Notes: a model not told the origin generated them from the letters alone. A stretch of 64,000 nt of DNA from Actinobacillus minor NM305 (GCF_000175195.1 NZ_ACQL01000069.1:1-64000); one strand, 5' to 3'; shown: positions 8,301-16,983, counted from the first letter of the stretch. Numbers and translations: made by a program.

Positions 8301-9305
8301 TCACTGCCTATTCCAACGGTTTAACAACGCAACAAGTGAAAGCATCACAGGCACTTCAACCAATACACCGACAACGGTGGCTAAAGCGGCGCCTGAATGT
8401 AAACCAAATAGCGAAATCGCCACGGCAACGGCTAATTCAAAAAAGTTGCTGGTGCCGATTAAACAAGCTGGGGCGGCAACTTGATGGGGCAGTTTTAACC
8501 ATTTCGCTAAAAAATGTGCCAAGAAGAAAATACCGTAGGTTTGAACCAAAAGAGGAATGGCGATCAGTAAAATTACTAACGGCTGCGCCAAAATGGTTTG
8601 TGCTTGGAAAGCGAATAACAGCACGACGGTGAGCAATAATCCCAAAATGGAAAAAGGCTTTAACCTTTGGCTTAATCGTTGGATTTTTTCAGCGGATTGC
8701 CCCAATATATTTCGGGTGATCCAGCCTGCTAGAAGTGGCAACAATACGTATAAAATGGTGCTGTAAAGCAAGGTTTGCCACGGGATTTGAATATCGCTAA
8801 TCCCTAACAAGAAACCCGCAATCGGTGCAAACGCAAAAATCATAATGATGTCGTTGATGGAAACCTGCACCAAAGTGTAATTCGCATCGCCACGCACTAA
8901 TTGTGACCAAACAAACACCATTGCCGTGCAAGGCGCAACACCAAGTAAAATCATTCCTGCGATATATTCTGTCGCCGATTGCGCATCAACCCATTCCGCA
9001 AAGAAGATACGGAAAAAGAGCCAGCCGACCAACGCCATCGTAAAGGGCTTGACCAGCCAGTTAATAAATAGGGTTAAAGCCAAACCTTTCGGTTTTTTGC
9101 CCACATCTTTAATCGCCGACCAGTCAATTTGGATCATCATCGGATAAATCATCAGCCAAATCAGCACCGCAACAGGTAAATTAATGTGTGCGATTTCTAA
9201 TTTGGCAATCCCTGCGAACAATTCAGGTTGCCATACGCCTAGCCCAACACCAACCATAATGGCTAACGCTACCCACACTGTTAAAAAACGTTCAAAAAAT
9301 CCCAT
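8301..9305 (-). CDS. acr3: ACR3-family arsenite efflux permease
   Basis: A 334-residue inner-membrane arsenite exporter with about ten membrane segments. The family's essential cysteine sits in [15 protein letters not shown] (Cys126), and the conserved glutamate is in the C-terminal [14 protein letters not shown] helix. ACR3 proteins expel As(III) using the proton gradient and need no ATPase. Its start overlaps the stop of arsC (TAATG), so the two are translationally coupled. It is the last gene of the arsR-arsC-acr3 operon. Confidence 0.93.
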   Translation of the reverse strand: MGFFERFLTVWVALAIMVGVGLGVWQPELFAGIAKLEIAHINLPVAVLIWLMIYPMMIQIDWSAIKDVGKKPKGLALTLFINWLVKPFTMALVGWLFFRIFFAEWVDAQSATEYIAGMILLGVAPCTAMVFVWSQLVRGDANYTLVQVSINDIIMIFAFAPIAGFLLGISDIQIPWQTLLYSTILYVLLPLLAGWITRNILGQSAEKIQRLSQRLKPFSILGLLLTVVLLFAFQAQTILAQPLVILLIAIPLLVQTYGIFFLAHFLAKWLKLPHQVAAPACLIGTSNFFELAVAVAISLFGLHSGAALATVVGVLVEVPVMLSLVALLNRWNRQ

Positions 9306-9718
9306 TATTTTGTCTCCGCAGCAATCACATTCCCATCTTCTTTAATAAAATCCGTTTGCAAAGGACGGGGCGAGATTTGCAAAAAGACTTCCGAAGGGCG
9401 ACATAAACGCACGCCTTTTTCGGTGACGACAATCGGGCGATTGATTAAAATTGGCTCAGCTAACATAGCGGCGATTAACGCATCATCGCTCAATGTTAAA
9501 TCATCTAACCCTTTTTCAAGGTAAGGAGGCGCATTGGTTCTGAGTAACTGACGTGGTGCCAATGCCATTTTTGCCAATAATTCACGCAAAACCGTTTCAC
9601 TCGGTGGCTGTTCTAAATAATGAATAATCGTAGGCTCAATGCCCAAATGACGAATAAGCGCTAATGTATTGCGAGACGTACCGCACTTTGGATTATGATA
9701 AATCGTGACTGAACACAT
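9305..9718 (-). CDS. arsC: Arsenate reductase, glutaredoxin-dependent
   Basis: A 137-residue ArsC that reduces arsenate to arsenite for export by ACR3. The catalytic cysteine is Cys12 in HNPKCGTSR, and the arginine-bearing [16 protein letters not shown] block matches the arsenate-binding region. Length is normal for the R773-type class. AAGGAG stands before the ATG. An ArsR-type inverted repeat lies between arsR and this gene, so arsC-acr3 may have its own regulated promoter. Confidence 0.94.
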   Translation of the reverse strand: MCSVTIYHNPKCGTSRNTLALIRHLGIEPTIIHYLEQPPSETVLRELLAKMALAPRQLLRTNAPPYLEKGLDDLTLSDDALIAAMLAEPILINRPIVVTEKGVRLCRPSEVFLQISPRPLQTDFIKEDGNVIAAETK

Positions 9719-9734
9719 AATTTCTCCTTATATA

Positions 9735-9752
9735 GTTCAAGAGTTATTGAAA
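9735..9752. promoter_or_regulatory. Second ArsR-type operator, upstream of arsC
   Basis: TTCAA-GAGTTA-TTGAA repeats the half-sites and six-base spacing of the larger palindrome in front of arsR. It suggests a second repressor site within the operon. Confidence 0.55.
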
Positions 9753-9769
9753 TAACAGGCGAAAATTTT

Positions 9770-10084
9770 TTAACAACAGTCAATGGAACAATGCTCACGG
9801 CTATTTTTACAACAATTTTGCGTCAAAAATGCGGTTAAATGCAGCATTAACGTTAAATTGGCATAATAGCGAATAAATCTTCCTTCTTGAGTGCTATAAA
9901 CTAGCTCCGCCTGACTTAAATTTTTTAAATGAAAAGAGAGATTATTCGGGGCAAGATTAAGTTGTTTCGCCAAATCGCCGGCTGTCATTCCTTCAGTTCC
10001 CATTGCGGATAAGGTTTGGAAAATCCCTAAACGAATAGGCGAAGAAAGGCTTTCAAATAAAAAACTGGCTTGCTCGGTATTCAT
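9770..10084 (-). CDS. arsR: Arsenical resistance repressor ArsR
   Basis: A 104-residue ArsR/SmtB repressor. The winged helix reads FESLSSPIRLGIFQTL, then LAKQLNLAPNNLSFHLKNLSQAELV. The C-terminus carries clustered cysteines (QNCCKNSREHCSIDCC), which probably form the As(III) site, as in ArsR types with C-terminal thiols. The start at 10084 has GAGGGA upstream and fits family length; a longer frame to 10234 runs through the operator. It heads the arsR-arsC-acr3 operon and is probably autorepressed at 10134–10159. Confidence 0.92.
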   Translation of the reverse strand: MNTEQASFLFESLSSPIRLGIFQTLSAMGTEGMTAGDLAKQLNLAPNNLSFHLKNLSQAELVYSTQEGRFIRYYANLTLMLHLTAFLTQNCCKNSREHCSIDCC

Positions 10085-10133
10085 AAAAAATCCCTCAATA
10101 ATAAAACGCAATGATGATACCCCTATTAAAAGT

Positions 10134-10159
10134 AATATTTCAAGTGTTGTTGAAATATT
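10134..10159. promoter_or_regulatory. ArsR operator upstream of arsR
   Basis: AATATTTCAA-GTGTTG-TTGAAATATT is a perfect 10-bp inverted repeat, 50 bases before the arsR start. Arsenic-responsive repressors bind such TTCAA/TTGAA dyads. Confidence 0.75.
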
Positions 10160-10368
10160 TATTTTTGAGAAAAGTAAGAGATGGGATTTTCCAACATTTT
10201 TGCAGTTCGAAAAATCTTGTGGAAATCCAACCACACTTTACAATACATTTTTCCTACTCATCTCCACATTGCCGATTTAAACGATCCTTTTATTTTCTGC
10301 TTATTACGATAAAATAACTCTCTCTGTTACCTGAAAAATAAGCAAACACAAAATAAAAGGTTTTAAAA

Positions 10369-10998
10369 ATGTTTATTCCTGCAACATTTAAACAAGATAA
10401 TTTGGCGGAAATTGCCACATTTATCCGATCACATTCTTTAGCAACACTTATAACACCCAATGGAGAAGTTGCTCATATCCCTATGATTTTACAGACAAAA
10501 GAAAATGGTGAATTAGTTTTGGTTGGGCATTGTTTTAAACGTAACCCCATTGTTTCTGCAATGTCGCAACCGCAGACTTGGCTGGCTATTTTTCAAGAGA
10601 ATGGGCATTATATCTCGCCGAACTGGTACCCGAATAAAGCAATAACACATAAAGAAGTGCCGACTTGGAATTATCAAGCGGTGCATATTCGTGGAGCAGT
10701 ACGTCAGTTGGACGATGTTGTCGCAGTATTAACGGCTCAAACTGATTTTTGGGAAAGCTGCTTGCCGAATAACACACCTTGGCAATTAAGCGATGCGCCA
10801 GAGGATTATTTGCAAGCCTTATATCAGGCGATTGTCTGTTTTGAAATTAAGGTAGAAAAAACTGAAGCACAGTTTAAACTTAGTCAAAATAAAGATGCCG
10901 CAACGAAACAAAGTATTTGCCAAAATTTACGTCAAATTAATAGTCCACAAGCCTGCACAATGGCAGAGTTAATAGAACGCTATACAAATAACGCTTAA
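10369..10998 (+). CDS. PaiB-family FMN-binding protein
   Basis: A 209-residue protein of the PaiB/FMN-binding split-barrel family. Family blocks include HIPMIL near residue 36, GHCFKRNP near residue 53 and YISPNWYP with VPTWNYQAVHIRG near residues 82–108. Such proteins bind flavin. They were first described as negative regulators in Bacillus, but many are probably flavoenzymes or haem-related. No partner gene adjoins it: the ars operon is divergent, and the RhuM-Fic gene is convergent across a hairpin. Confidence 0.85.
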   Translation: MFIPATFKQDNLAEIATFIRSHSLATLITPNGEVAHIPMILQTKENGELVLVGHCFKRNPIVSAMSQPQTWLAIFQENGHYISPNWYPNKAITHKEVPTWNYQAVHIRGAVRQLDDVVAVLTAQTDFWESCLPNNTPWQLSDAPEDYLQALYQAIVCFEIKVEKTEAQFKLSQNKDAATKQSICQNLRQINSPQACTMAELIERYTNNA

Positions 10999-11009
10999 TA
11001 AAATATAGA

Positions 11010-11066
11010 GCGGTGGAATTTTTTGAAAATTTTGCAATTCGCAAAATCTTGTGAAAATCCCACCGC
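11010..11066. terminator. Inverted uptake-sequence terminator
   Basis: GCGGTGG and CCACCGC, with partly complementary AT-rich flanks, lie between the convergent PaiB-like and RhuM-Fic genes. The facing arm continues into CGCTTTACCC. Confidence 0.5.
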
Positions 11067-11069
11067 GCT

Positions 11070-12062
11070 TTACCCTTTCAACAAAATAAAATGCTCAACT
11101 AAACGGATCATCAGCTCTTTTTGTTCAGGCAAGCTTTCTGCCACTAATAAGGCAAGAGCAACCAAAGTGTTATCGTTAATCAATTCATTAACTGGTTTGG
11201 CAAGCAAGGCTTGATTTTGGTGCAAATACCATAAAAACAGGAACGATCCCGTGCGTTTATTGCCGTCTGCAAGCGGGTGATTTTTGATGACAAAATACAA
11301 TAAATGTGCTGCACGGCTGGCAATGTTTGGATAAAACAATTCTCCGCCAAAGCCTTGTTCAATGGTCGCAATCGCTGATGCCAAGCCATCACTTCGCAGC
11401 TGCCCAAATAACTCGGTCGCTTCGCCTTTGGCTATTAACTTTTGTTTTAATTGCGAGATGGCAGTCAATACATCTTCAAACACCAGCGGTTTCATTTTAG
11501 GCTGTTGCACCGAAATCGCCGCTAAATTTTGCTCATCATACGCCTGCAACAAGCTCCACGTTCTCGCATAGTCCTGCACCACACCGATAACCGCCTTGCC
11601 CTCATCACTAATCAAGGCTTGATTGGTCAGCGTTTGACTTAACAACGCCACTGCTTGACTAAACTCCACGCCTTTTTCCTGCAAGCGTTTTTGGTTAATC
11701 GCATAACCTTGCACCAAAAATTGTTTCAAGGTTTGAGTTGCCCATTGGCGGAATTGCACACCACGCATTGATTTTACACGGTAACCGACAGAAATAATGA
11801 CATCGAGATTGTAGTAATCTATTTCACGTCGAACCTCCCTTTCCCCTTCCATTTGAACTGTTGCATTTTTTGCAACGGTTAAATTTCGTTCTAATTCACC
11901 TTCATTAAATAGGTTGCGAATATGACGAGAAATTACGGATTTATCCCGATCAAATAGCGTTGCCATTTGATCTAAACTAAGCCACACCGTTTCATTATCC
12001 AATGAAACCTGTAAGGAAATTTTGCCGTCTGCGGATGTATAAAGTTGAATTTGGTTTTGCAT
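11070..12062 (-). CDS. RhuM–Fic/Doc fusion protein
   Basis: A 330-residue two-part protein. Residues 1–125 are RhuM-like: VWLSLDQMATLFDRDKSVIS, then YYNLDVIISVGYRVKSMRGV. Residues about 240–330 are a Fic/Doc domain with motif HPLADGNKRTG at 262–272. The NKR ending is like Doc, which phosphorylates EF-Tu, whereas canonical Fic adenylyltransferases have NGR. The start at 12062 mirrors the truncated copy at 168; an upstream ATG at 12086 is possible. No obvious antitoxin gene adjoins it. It is likely a mobile stress or defence toxin; this is inferred. Confidence 0.85.
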   Translation of the reverse strand: MQNQIQLYTSADGKISLQVSLDNETVWLSLDQMATLFDRDKSVISRHIRNLFNEGELERNLTVAKNATVQMEGEREVRREIDYYNLDVIISVGYRVKSMRGVQFRQWATQTLKQFLVQGYAINQKRLQEKGVEFSQAVALLSQTLTNQALISDEGKAVIGVVQDYARTWSLLQAYDEQNLAAISVQQPKMKPLVFEDVLTAISQLKQKLIAKGEATELFGQLRSDGLASAIATIEQGFGGELFYPNIASRAAHLLYFVIKNHPLADGNKRTGSFLFLWYLHQNQALLAKPVNELINDNTLVALALLVAESLPEQKELMIRLVEHFILLKG

Positions 12063-12123
12063 CATTGAGCCTATAAAACTAATCATTCTCTGTATTTGCC
12101 AACTGCCGAGAAAAGCTCGGTAG

Positions 12124-12283
12124 TTGAATTTGAACTTGTAAGAAATCCTTAGTAGTTAAAATTTAATCAATTATTTTGAGTGGTTGCATTTTTTGCAATA
12201 ACTTAATTTTGACGTAAACATAAAAGAAAACCGCAATTAAGAAAACAACAAGCGGTGATTTTTTCGATCAAGATCACAAAAAT
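12124..12283. repeat. Dispersed rhuM-associated repeat, copy 3
   Basis: This copy matches 180–340 over about 160 bases with scattered mismatches, and it lies upstream of the RhuM-Fic gene just as copy 1 lies upstream of the RhuM fragment. It ends where copies 1 and 2 continue into the GTGCGTT hairpin. It is part of the 500-base gap before the zinc-ribbon gene. Confidence 0.72.
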
Positions 12284-12288
12284 AAAAA

Positions 12289-12342
12289 GCGGTGTTTTTT
12301 TGAATTTTTGCAATTCGCAAAATTTCTCAAAAACCCCACCGC
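12289..12342. terminator. Inverted uptake-sequence hairpin
   Basis: GCGGTGTTTTTTTGA faces TCAAAAACCCCACCGC around a short AT-rich core. It joins repeat copy 3 to the duplicated mmcQ-type gene end. Confidence 0.4.
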
Positions 12343-12343
12343 T

Positions 12344-12427
12344 CTTTTACTTCTTAAACGTTAAACTAAAACTTTCATCAAGCAGCTCATAAAGCAAAGT
12401 GTCATCAATTTCTGTTAAATTTAAGCT
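12344..12427 (-). pseudogene. Duplicated 3' end of the MmcQ/YjbR gene
   Basis: These 84 bases equal 14447–14530 apart from three substitutions. The matching sequence encodes the C-terminus (LLYELLDESFSLTFKK) and stop of the MmcQ-family gene at 14450–14806. The two copies are direct repeats that bracket the zinc-ribbon membrane protein gene. The rest of 12428–12563 is AT-rich and holds only that gene's promoter region. Confidence 0.78.
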
Positions 12428-12563
12428 TATTGGATTTAAATTTTTCGTTCAAGATCGCAAAAATAAAACTTAGTCAAAAAATTCTGTATTTCCTTTGATC
12501 TTATCGGCTTTTATTTCTTTTCATTTTCCGTAAAATAAAATCATACATAAAAAGGAAATTAAT

Positions 12564-14264
12564 ATGATCACAACAGAACAACTTTCAGAAAATTTACTTA
12601 CACAAATAAAAAATATCGTTGATGGAAATCAAGCAAAACCAAATGATGTACAACCTATTACACAAAAAAGTGAAATTTTCAATGCACATCTAACGGTAAA
12701 TTGGAAATTTAAGGGAGAATATTCAGATAGCCGAGTCGCTGGCGGACAACCTTGTGCTTCGCATTTCTCGCACTTAACACACTTTGAACATGAAACGCAA
12801 AAATATTTGTACGATGCAGAGCACGAAAAATCACTCCGTCAACATTTTCTTGATAATTTAACCGCACTTCATTGTGAAAGTTTAAAAGAATCTGATGTAC
12901 CATATCGTTTCCATTCGTTTACACCATTTTCATTGCATGAAACTTGTGGTTCTTGTGGTGGAAAGGGAAAAAACCGCTGTTCTAGTTGCGGTGGAAGCGG
13001 ACGCCAGACCTGCTCAGGTTGCGGTGGTTCTGGACGAACCTTTTATACTGTAACTACTTATGATAACCGTGGAAATGCAAATGGAACACGTACCGAATCA
13101 CGAACTTGTCCTAGTTGTAGCGGTGGAAAGGTCACTTGTTCAGGTTGTTCAGGTCGTGGTATGGTACGTTGTTCTCCTTGTGAAGGATGTGGGTATTTTA
13201 CCATAACACGTGCGATATACGCCGTTGCTGTACCATCATATCGAATTGGCACAAATGCTCGTTTTGCAAAAGATGAATTAGAAACATTATTAAACCGCAT
13301 GGGAACACAATTCTGTCAAAACAAAATTGCTTTTGATGAGATGAGTTTTACAGAAATAGCAGACGATCAATGCCAATTTGAATATGATGGTGAAAGCTTT
13401 TTATTAGAACAAGCGTTCTGTCTAAAAGACAAAACCTATAAGATATATGCATTTTCAAATCCACCCTATCCATTTGTGAAACCTACAATTTTTGATGATT
13501 TGTTTTCAGATGAGTTAGCTTTTCTTAAAGAGGCTACATCACCAAAAGGAAATATCAATAAGCGTAAAGCATTTGAATTTTTTGTTCGTTATTCAGGTCA
13601 ACCAGCTTTGGAACAATCTATGCGCGAAATTGCTAAACATCGTACAGCAACTGCGCAAATTTTAGGCGAAAAACTAGAGCAAGCTTGCCATGGCTACATA
13701 TCTTCCACAATGGCAGAAGAATTAAGCAGTTACTTGAATAAAATTATGGATAAAGTTTCTCCAACATATTCTTCTGTGATTTGGGGATTATGGGCAATTA
13801 TTGCGAGTATTTCAGGGGTCATTATTGCCGAAGAACGTTTTGAAATTACTTTTAGTCACTCCCCAATTGGCACTATTATAGGTGTAATTGTAACGTTACT
13901 ACTTGCTTATGGTGTTGTTTCTATTGTAGTTTGGTTACTAAGTAGCATCGCAGTATTACTGGCTCAACGCAAAATTCCTAAAGAATATCGTCAAAAAATG
14001 CGACACAAAGAACCTTTTAAACGTACGTTAAAGATACTTAGTATTGCAACATTGTTCGGTGCTATTTATGGTTATGCAACAACTCAAAATTGGGTTCCCA
14101 AATGGAACAGTGTTCCAACAAATTGGATAAAAGCGCAATTACAGCAACAAAAAACATGGTTTTGTCCATTGTCAGAGAAAATTAATTGGCAGATAAGCTA
14201 TTGTGTCACTCAGCCTGCTGATGCTAAAACAAAAGCAAAGACAACAAAACCGAACTCGAAATAA
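12564..14264 (+). CDS. DnaJ-like zinc-ribbon membrane protein, unknown
   Basis: A 566-residue protein I do not recognise as a named family. Six CxxC pairs lie at 128, 139, 150, 182, 192 and 203, most followed by GxG as in the DnaJ cysteine-rich domain. DnaJ has four pairs and two zincs; here two groups of three are split by a 28-residue linker (YTVTTYDNRGNANG). No J domain is present. Residues 404–422, 436–467 and 489–505 are hydrophobic and probably span the membrane, and the lysine-rich tail ends TKAKTTKPNSK. AAAGGAAA precedes the ATG. It stands alone between 84-bp direct repeats among RhuM genes, suggesting a mobile cargo gene. Confidence 0.75.
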   Translation: MITTEQLSENLLTQIKNIVDGNQAKPNDVQPITQKSEIFNAHLTVNWKFKGEYSDSRVAGGQPCASHFSHLTHFEHETQKYLYDAEHEKSLRQHFLDNLTALHCESLKESDVPYRFHSFTPFSLHETCGSCGGKGKNRCSSCGGSGRQTCSGCGGSGRTFYTVTTYDNRGNANGTRTESRTCPSCSGGKVTCSGCSGRGMVRCSPCEGCGYFTITRAIYAVAVPSYRIGTNARFAKDELETLLNRMGTQFCQNKIAFDEMSFTEIADDQCQFEYDGESFLLEQAFCLKDKTYKIYAFSNPPYPFVKPTIFDDLFSDELAFLKEATSPKGNINKRKAFEFFVRYSGQPALEQSMREIAKHRTATAQILGEKLEQACHGYISSTMAEELSSYLNKIMDKVSPTYSSVIWGLWAIIASISGVIIAEERFEITFSHSPIGTIIGVIVTLLLAYGVVSIVVWLLSSIAVLLAQRKIPKEYRQKMRHKEPFKRTLKILSIATLFGAIYGYATTQNWVPKWNSVPTNWIKAQLQQQKTWFCPLSEKINWQISYCVTQPADAKTKAKTTKPNSK

Positions 14265-14323
14265 TTATTCCATAGAGAGAATAATATTAGAGCTTTTGCT
14301 TTTCCTTAATAATACTATCTCAA

Positions 14324-14355
14324 ATACCGCTTATCACTTGCCTGACAAGCGGTAT
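14324..14355 (+). terminator. Terminator after the zinc-ribbon gene
   Basis: ATACCGCTT and AAGCGGTAT pair around a 14-base loop and are followed by AATTTTATCC. The right arm is an ACAAGCGGT uptake core. Confidence 0.5.
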
Positions 14356-14449
14356 AATTTTATCCAAAATTCCATTTAATCTAATGCTATTTACAATGGG
14401 GAAATGTTTTCCCAGCAAGCTCTCAAAATATTGAGTCCGTACTGCGCTT

Positions 14450-14806
14450 TTACTTCTTAAACGTTAAACTAAAACTTTCATCAAGCAGCTCATAAAGCAA
14501 GGTGCCATCAATTTCTGCTAAATTTAAGCTCAACCAATGCTCTTTATTCATATGATAAGCAGGATAAACACCTTTGATCATTCGTAGAGAACCGATTTCT
14601 TCAGGCTTAGCTTTGACGTTCAATACCCAAATTTTTTCTATTGCATTTAAGCCGATTTTATTTGCCTCAATGTTCATCAACACCGCAAACCATTTGCGAT
14701 GATGACAATGGCGAAACACCGCATAATCAGGGAATTTCGCCCAAGGATATTCAGGCTCAACGCCATAGCGTTGTTGAATGTGAGATGAGAGAATAATGAG
14801 GGGCAT
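14450..14806 (-). CDS. MmcQ/YjbR family protein
   Basis: A 118-residue protein of the MmcQ/YjbR (double-wing DNA-binding-like) family. Typical residues include EYPWAKFPDYAVFRH, KWFAVLMNI, GVYPAYHMNKEHWLSL and LLDESFSLT at the end. The biochemical role of the family is not settled. AAAGGAT precedes the ATG. Its last 84 bases also occur at 12344–12427, so its 3' end has been duplicated by whatever event placed the zinc-ribbon gene beside it. Confidence 0.85.
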   Translation of the reverse strand: MPLIILSSHIQQRYGVEPEYPWAKFPDYAVFRHCHHRKWFAVLMNIEANKIGLNAIEKIWVLNVKAKPEEIGSLRMIKGVYPAYHMNKEHWLSLNLAEIDGTLLYELLDESFSLTFKK

Positions 14807-14924
14807 TGTTTTATCCTTTGGTATTCAGTAATGACGCAACACGCGGCAATGTTGATGTGCGTTTGCACGTTAATGTAATTCAATCCTTTGATTTATAGTC
14901 ATATTTCAGGTTAAATAAAAGAAA

Positions 14925-14961
14925 GCGGTGGGATTTGTAAAACATTTTACAATCCCACCGC
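14925..14961 (-). terminator. Terminator after the RhuM gene
   Basis: GCGGTGGGATTTGTAAAA faces TTTTACAATCCCACCGC, a long stem with one extra base, directly after the RhuM stop codon. Confidence 0.6.
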
Positions 14962-14965
14962 CCTT

Positions 14966-15970
14966 TTACTCTTCCCCTTTCAATAATCTGTCAAAATCGC
15001 TTTCAAAGTGTTGATCTTGAATGACACGATATTTTTCAAACTCGCTCAAGGCGTGGGCTTTGGCGATTTCGGCGGTAACTTTGCCGGCGTCTTGTAACAC
15101 GGCTCTGTCGGTGGCGTCTAAAAAGCGGTTGAGCCTGGTTTCCCAATCTTGCATTGTCATCGGAATTTGGCGTAATGCCATATCTTCCGCCATATCCAAA
15201 TAAGCGGACACCAAGCGTTGTAGTTGAGCCAACTCATTATCAGATAAATAATTTTTCGCCACTACTACATCAAAAGGATAAATTTTGCCCTGTGGTGCAT
15301 CTTTCCAAGTGGTCAAGCCCATATTCGGCTTGCTGGCGTTTGCTCGTTCCACAATCAATTCTGCGGCGGTATGACCGTGAATGGCCCAATGTAATTTGTT
15401 TTGCACCGTGGCAAAAAAGCGTTTGGTCGCTGTAGCGGTGCGGTCGTAATCAATGGAAGTCACATAAATATCGGTGATTTTTTGGTAAAACTTGCGTTCC
15501 GACAGGCGAATTTCTCGGATACGGGCAAGTTGTTCTTCAAAATACTTTTTGCCTAAACGAGTGCCGTCATTTTTCAACCGCTCATCGTCCATCGCAAAGC
15601 CTTTGATGGTGTAGGTTTGGATAATTTCTGTCGCCCACTTGCGAAATTGCACCGCTCGCTCAGAATTGACTTTATAGCCCACGGCAATAATCGCTGAAAG
15701 GTTATAGTGTTTAGTCTGGTAATTTTTACCGTCATCGGCAGTTATTCGAAAATTTCTAATAACTGAATTTTCGTCTAACTCATTATCATCAAATACTTTT
15801 TTTAGATGATAATTAATCGTAGGCACTTCAACATCATAAAGCTGCCCCATCATTTTTTGGCTCAACCAGACATTTTCGTCCGCATAAATGGCATTAACTT
15901 GGCTCTCGCCTGTGGCGGTCATAAAGGTGAGATATTCCGCCACCGAAGAAACCATTTCCGATTTGGTCAT
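14966..15970 (-). CDS. RhuM-family virulence-associated protein
   Basis: A 334-residue protein of the RhuM family, named after a Salmonella pathogenicity-island gene. Family hallmarks are ENVWLSQKMMGQLYDVEVPT (33–52), HYNLSAIIAVGYKVNSERAV (88–107) and QFRKWATEI. The N-terminus is probably DNA-binding, related to phage antirepressor/KilA-type modules. The long helical C-terminus (IYPFDVVVAKNYLSDNELAQ, then the DMALRQIPMT region) is the conserved RhuM part. AAGGAG precedes the ATG. It has no Fic domain, unlike the paralogue at 11070. Function is unknown. Confidence 0.87.
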   Translation of the reverse strand: MTKSEMVSSVAEYLTFMTATGESQVNAIYADENVWLSQKMMGQLYDVEVPTINYHLKKVFDDNELDENSVIRNFRITADDGKNYQTKHYNLSAIIAVGYKVNSERAVQFRKWATEIIQTYTIKGFAMDDERLKNDGTRLGKKYFEEQLARIREIRLSERKFYQKITDIYVTSIDYDRTATATKRFFATVQNKLHWAIHGHTAAELIVERANASKPNMGLTTWKDAPQGKIYPFDVVVAKNYLSDNELAQLQRLVSAYLDMAEDMALRQIPMTMQDWETRLNRFLDATDRAVLQDAGKVTAEIAKAHALSEFEKYRVIQDQHFESDFDRLLKGEE

Positions 15971-16086
15971 ACAAACTCCTTAACTGAAATTCCGTTTAGT
16001 CTAATGCCATTTGCCATACTGGCAAAGGGAAAAAGGGCATTTTTTCGATGCTGATCGCAAAATTTCTCAAAAATTCGACCGCTCTT

Positions 16087-16983
16087 TTACCCATACCGCC
16101 GTTTCAAAATCTCCGTTAAGCGGTCAAACACAAACAGCACCCGTGGAGATGTGATGGTTTGATACGGGCGATACAAATACAGTTGCCATTTATCAATCGG
16201 CAATTCAGGAAATAACTTCACTAACTCGCCACGCTCAAAATACGGTTTGCAGAACAGTTCGCTGATAAAGCCCACCACGTTGCCACGCAGCACTGCTTTT
16301 AGCTCGCACTCGGGGTCGGAGCTGTAAAAAAGCACCTCTCTCGGTAGCAGTTTTTGCTCGTCATTCATCGCTAAATCCCACGCTCGCCCTGTTTCTACGT
16401 TGATCGGCAAGGAAAAGGGGAAATTGCGCTGCAAGTCATCTAAATCTTTCGGCGTTCCCAATCGTTCCAGTAATTTCGGCGAAGCGACAATCCAATCTTG
16501 TAAATCGGCAATTTTACGAATAATAAAATTCGGGTTCGGCTCAGGTCCGATGCGCAAGCCAATATCAATGCGATGTTCCACTGCATCAAACTTGGTCATA
16601 TCTTCACGCCAATCAATCACCAACTGCGGATAGGGCGCAAGTGCGGTCAGAAGTTCGTCCAGAATTTTGTCATTTTCACGCCAACGGGGAAAGGTAATCC
16701 GCACCACACCTGCCATTTCGTCCGTTTGTTGCTTGCCGAGTTTGAACAGATTATCGGTGTCCGCCAGCAGTTGTTTTGCCTTAATCAAAAACTGCTCGCC
16801 AAAATTGGTCAGACGAATTTGGCGCGTATTTCGCTTAAACAACTGCTCGCCCAATTCCTGTTCCAGTTCCGCAATCACACGCGTGACTACCGAAGGCGAA
16901 ACCGCCAACTGCATTGCCGTTTCCCTAAAATTCAGCGTTTCGCTGGCAAGGCAAAAATATTTAATCGCATCGAGTTTGTTCAT
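16087..16983 (-). CDS. LysR family transcriptional regulator
   Basis: A 298-residue LysR-type regulator. The helix-turn-helix is at residues 3–60 (FRETAMQLAVSPSVVTRVIA), and the remainder is the periplasmic-binding-like effector domain. It is divergent from the exported hydrolase gene, the classical LysR layout. A 31-base element in the shared gap is repeated exactly before the second target gene at 18367, so it probably controls both the hydrolase and the quinone-reductase cluster. The inducer is unknown. Confidence 0.9.
   Translation of the reverse strand: MNKLDAIKYFCLASETLNFRETAMQLAVSPSVVTRVIAELEQELGEQLFKRNTRQIRLTNFGEQFLIKAKQLLADTDNLFKLGKQQTDEMAGVVRITFPRWRENDKILDELLTALAPYPQLVIDWREDMTKFDAVEHRIDIGLRIGPEPNPNFIIRKIADLQDWIVASPKLLERLGTPKDLDDLQRNFPFSLPINVETGRAWDLAMNDEQKLLPREVLFYSSDPECELKAVLRGNVVGFISELFCKPYFERGELVKLFPELPIDKWQLYLYRPYQTITSPRVLFVFDRLTEILKRRYG

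Noticed and set aside
12428..12563. Additional small gene before the zinc-ribbon gene
   Set aside because: Only AT-rich sequence with stops in all frames is seen.
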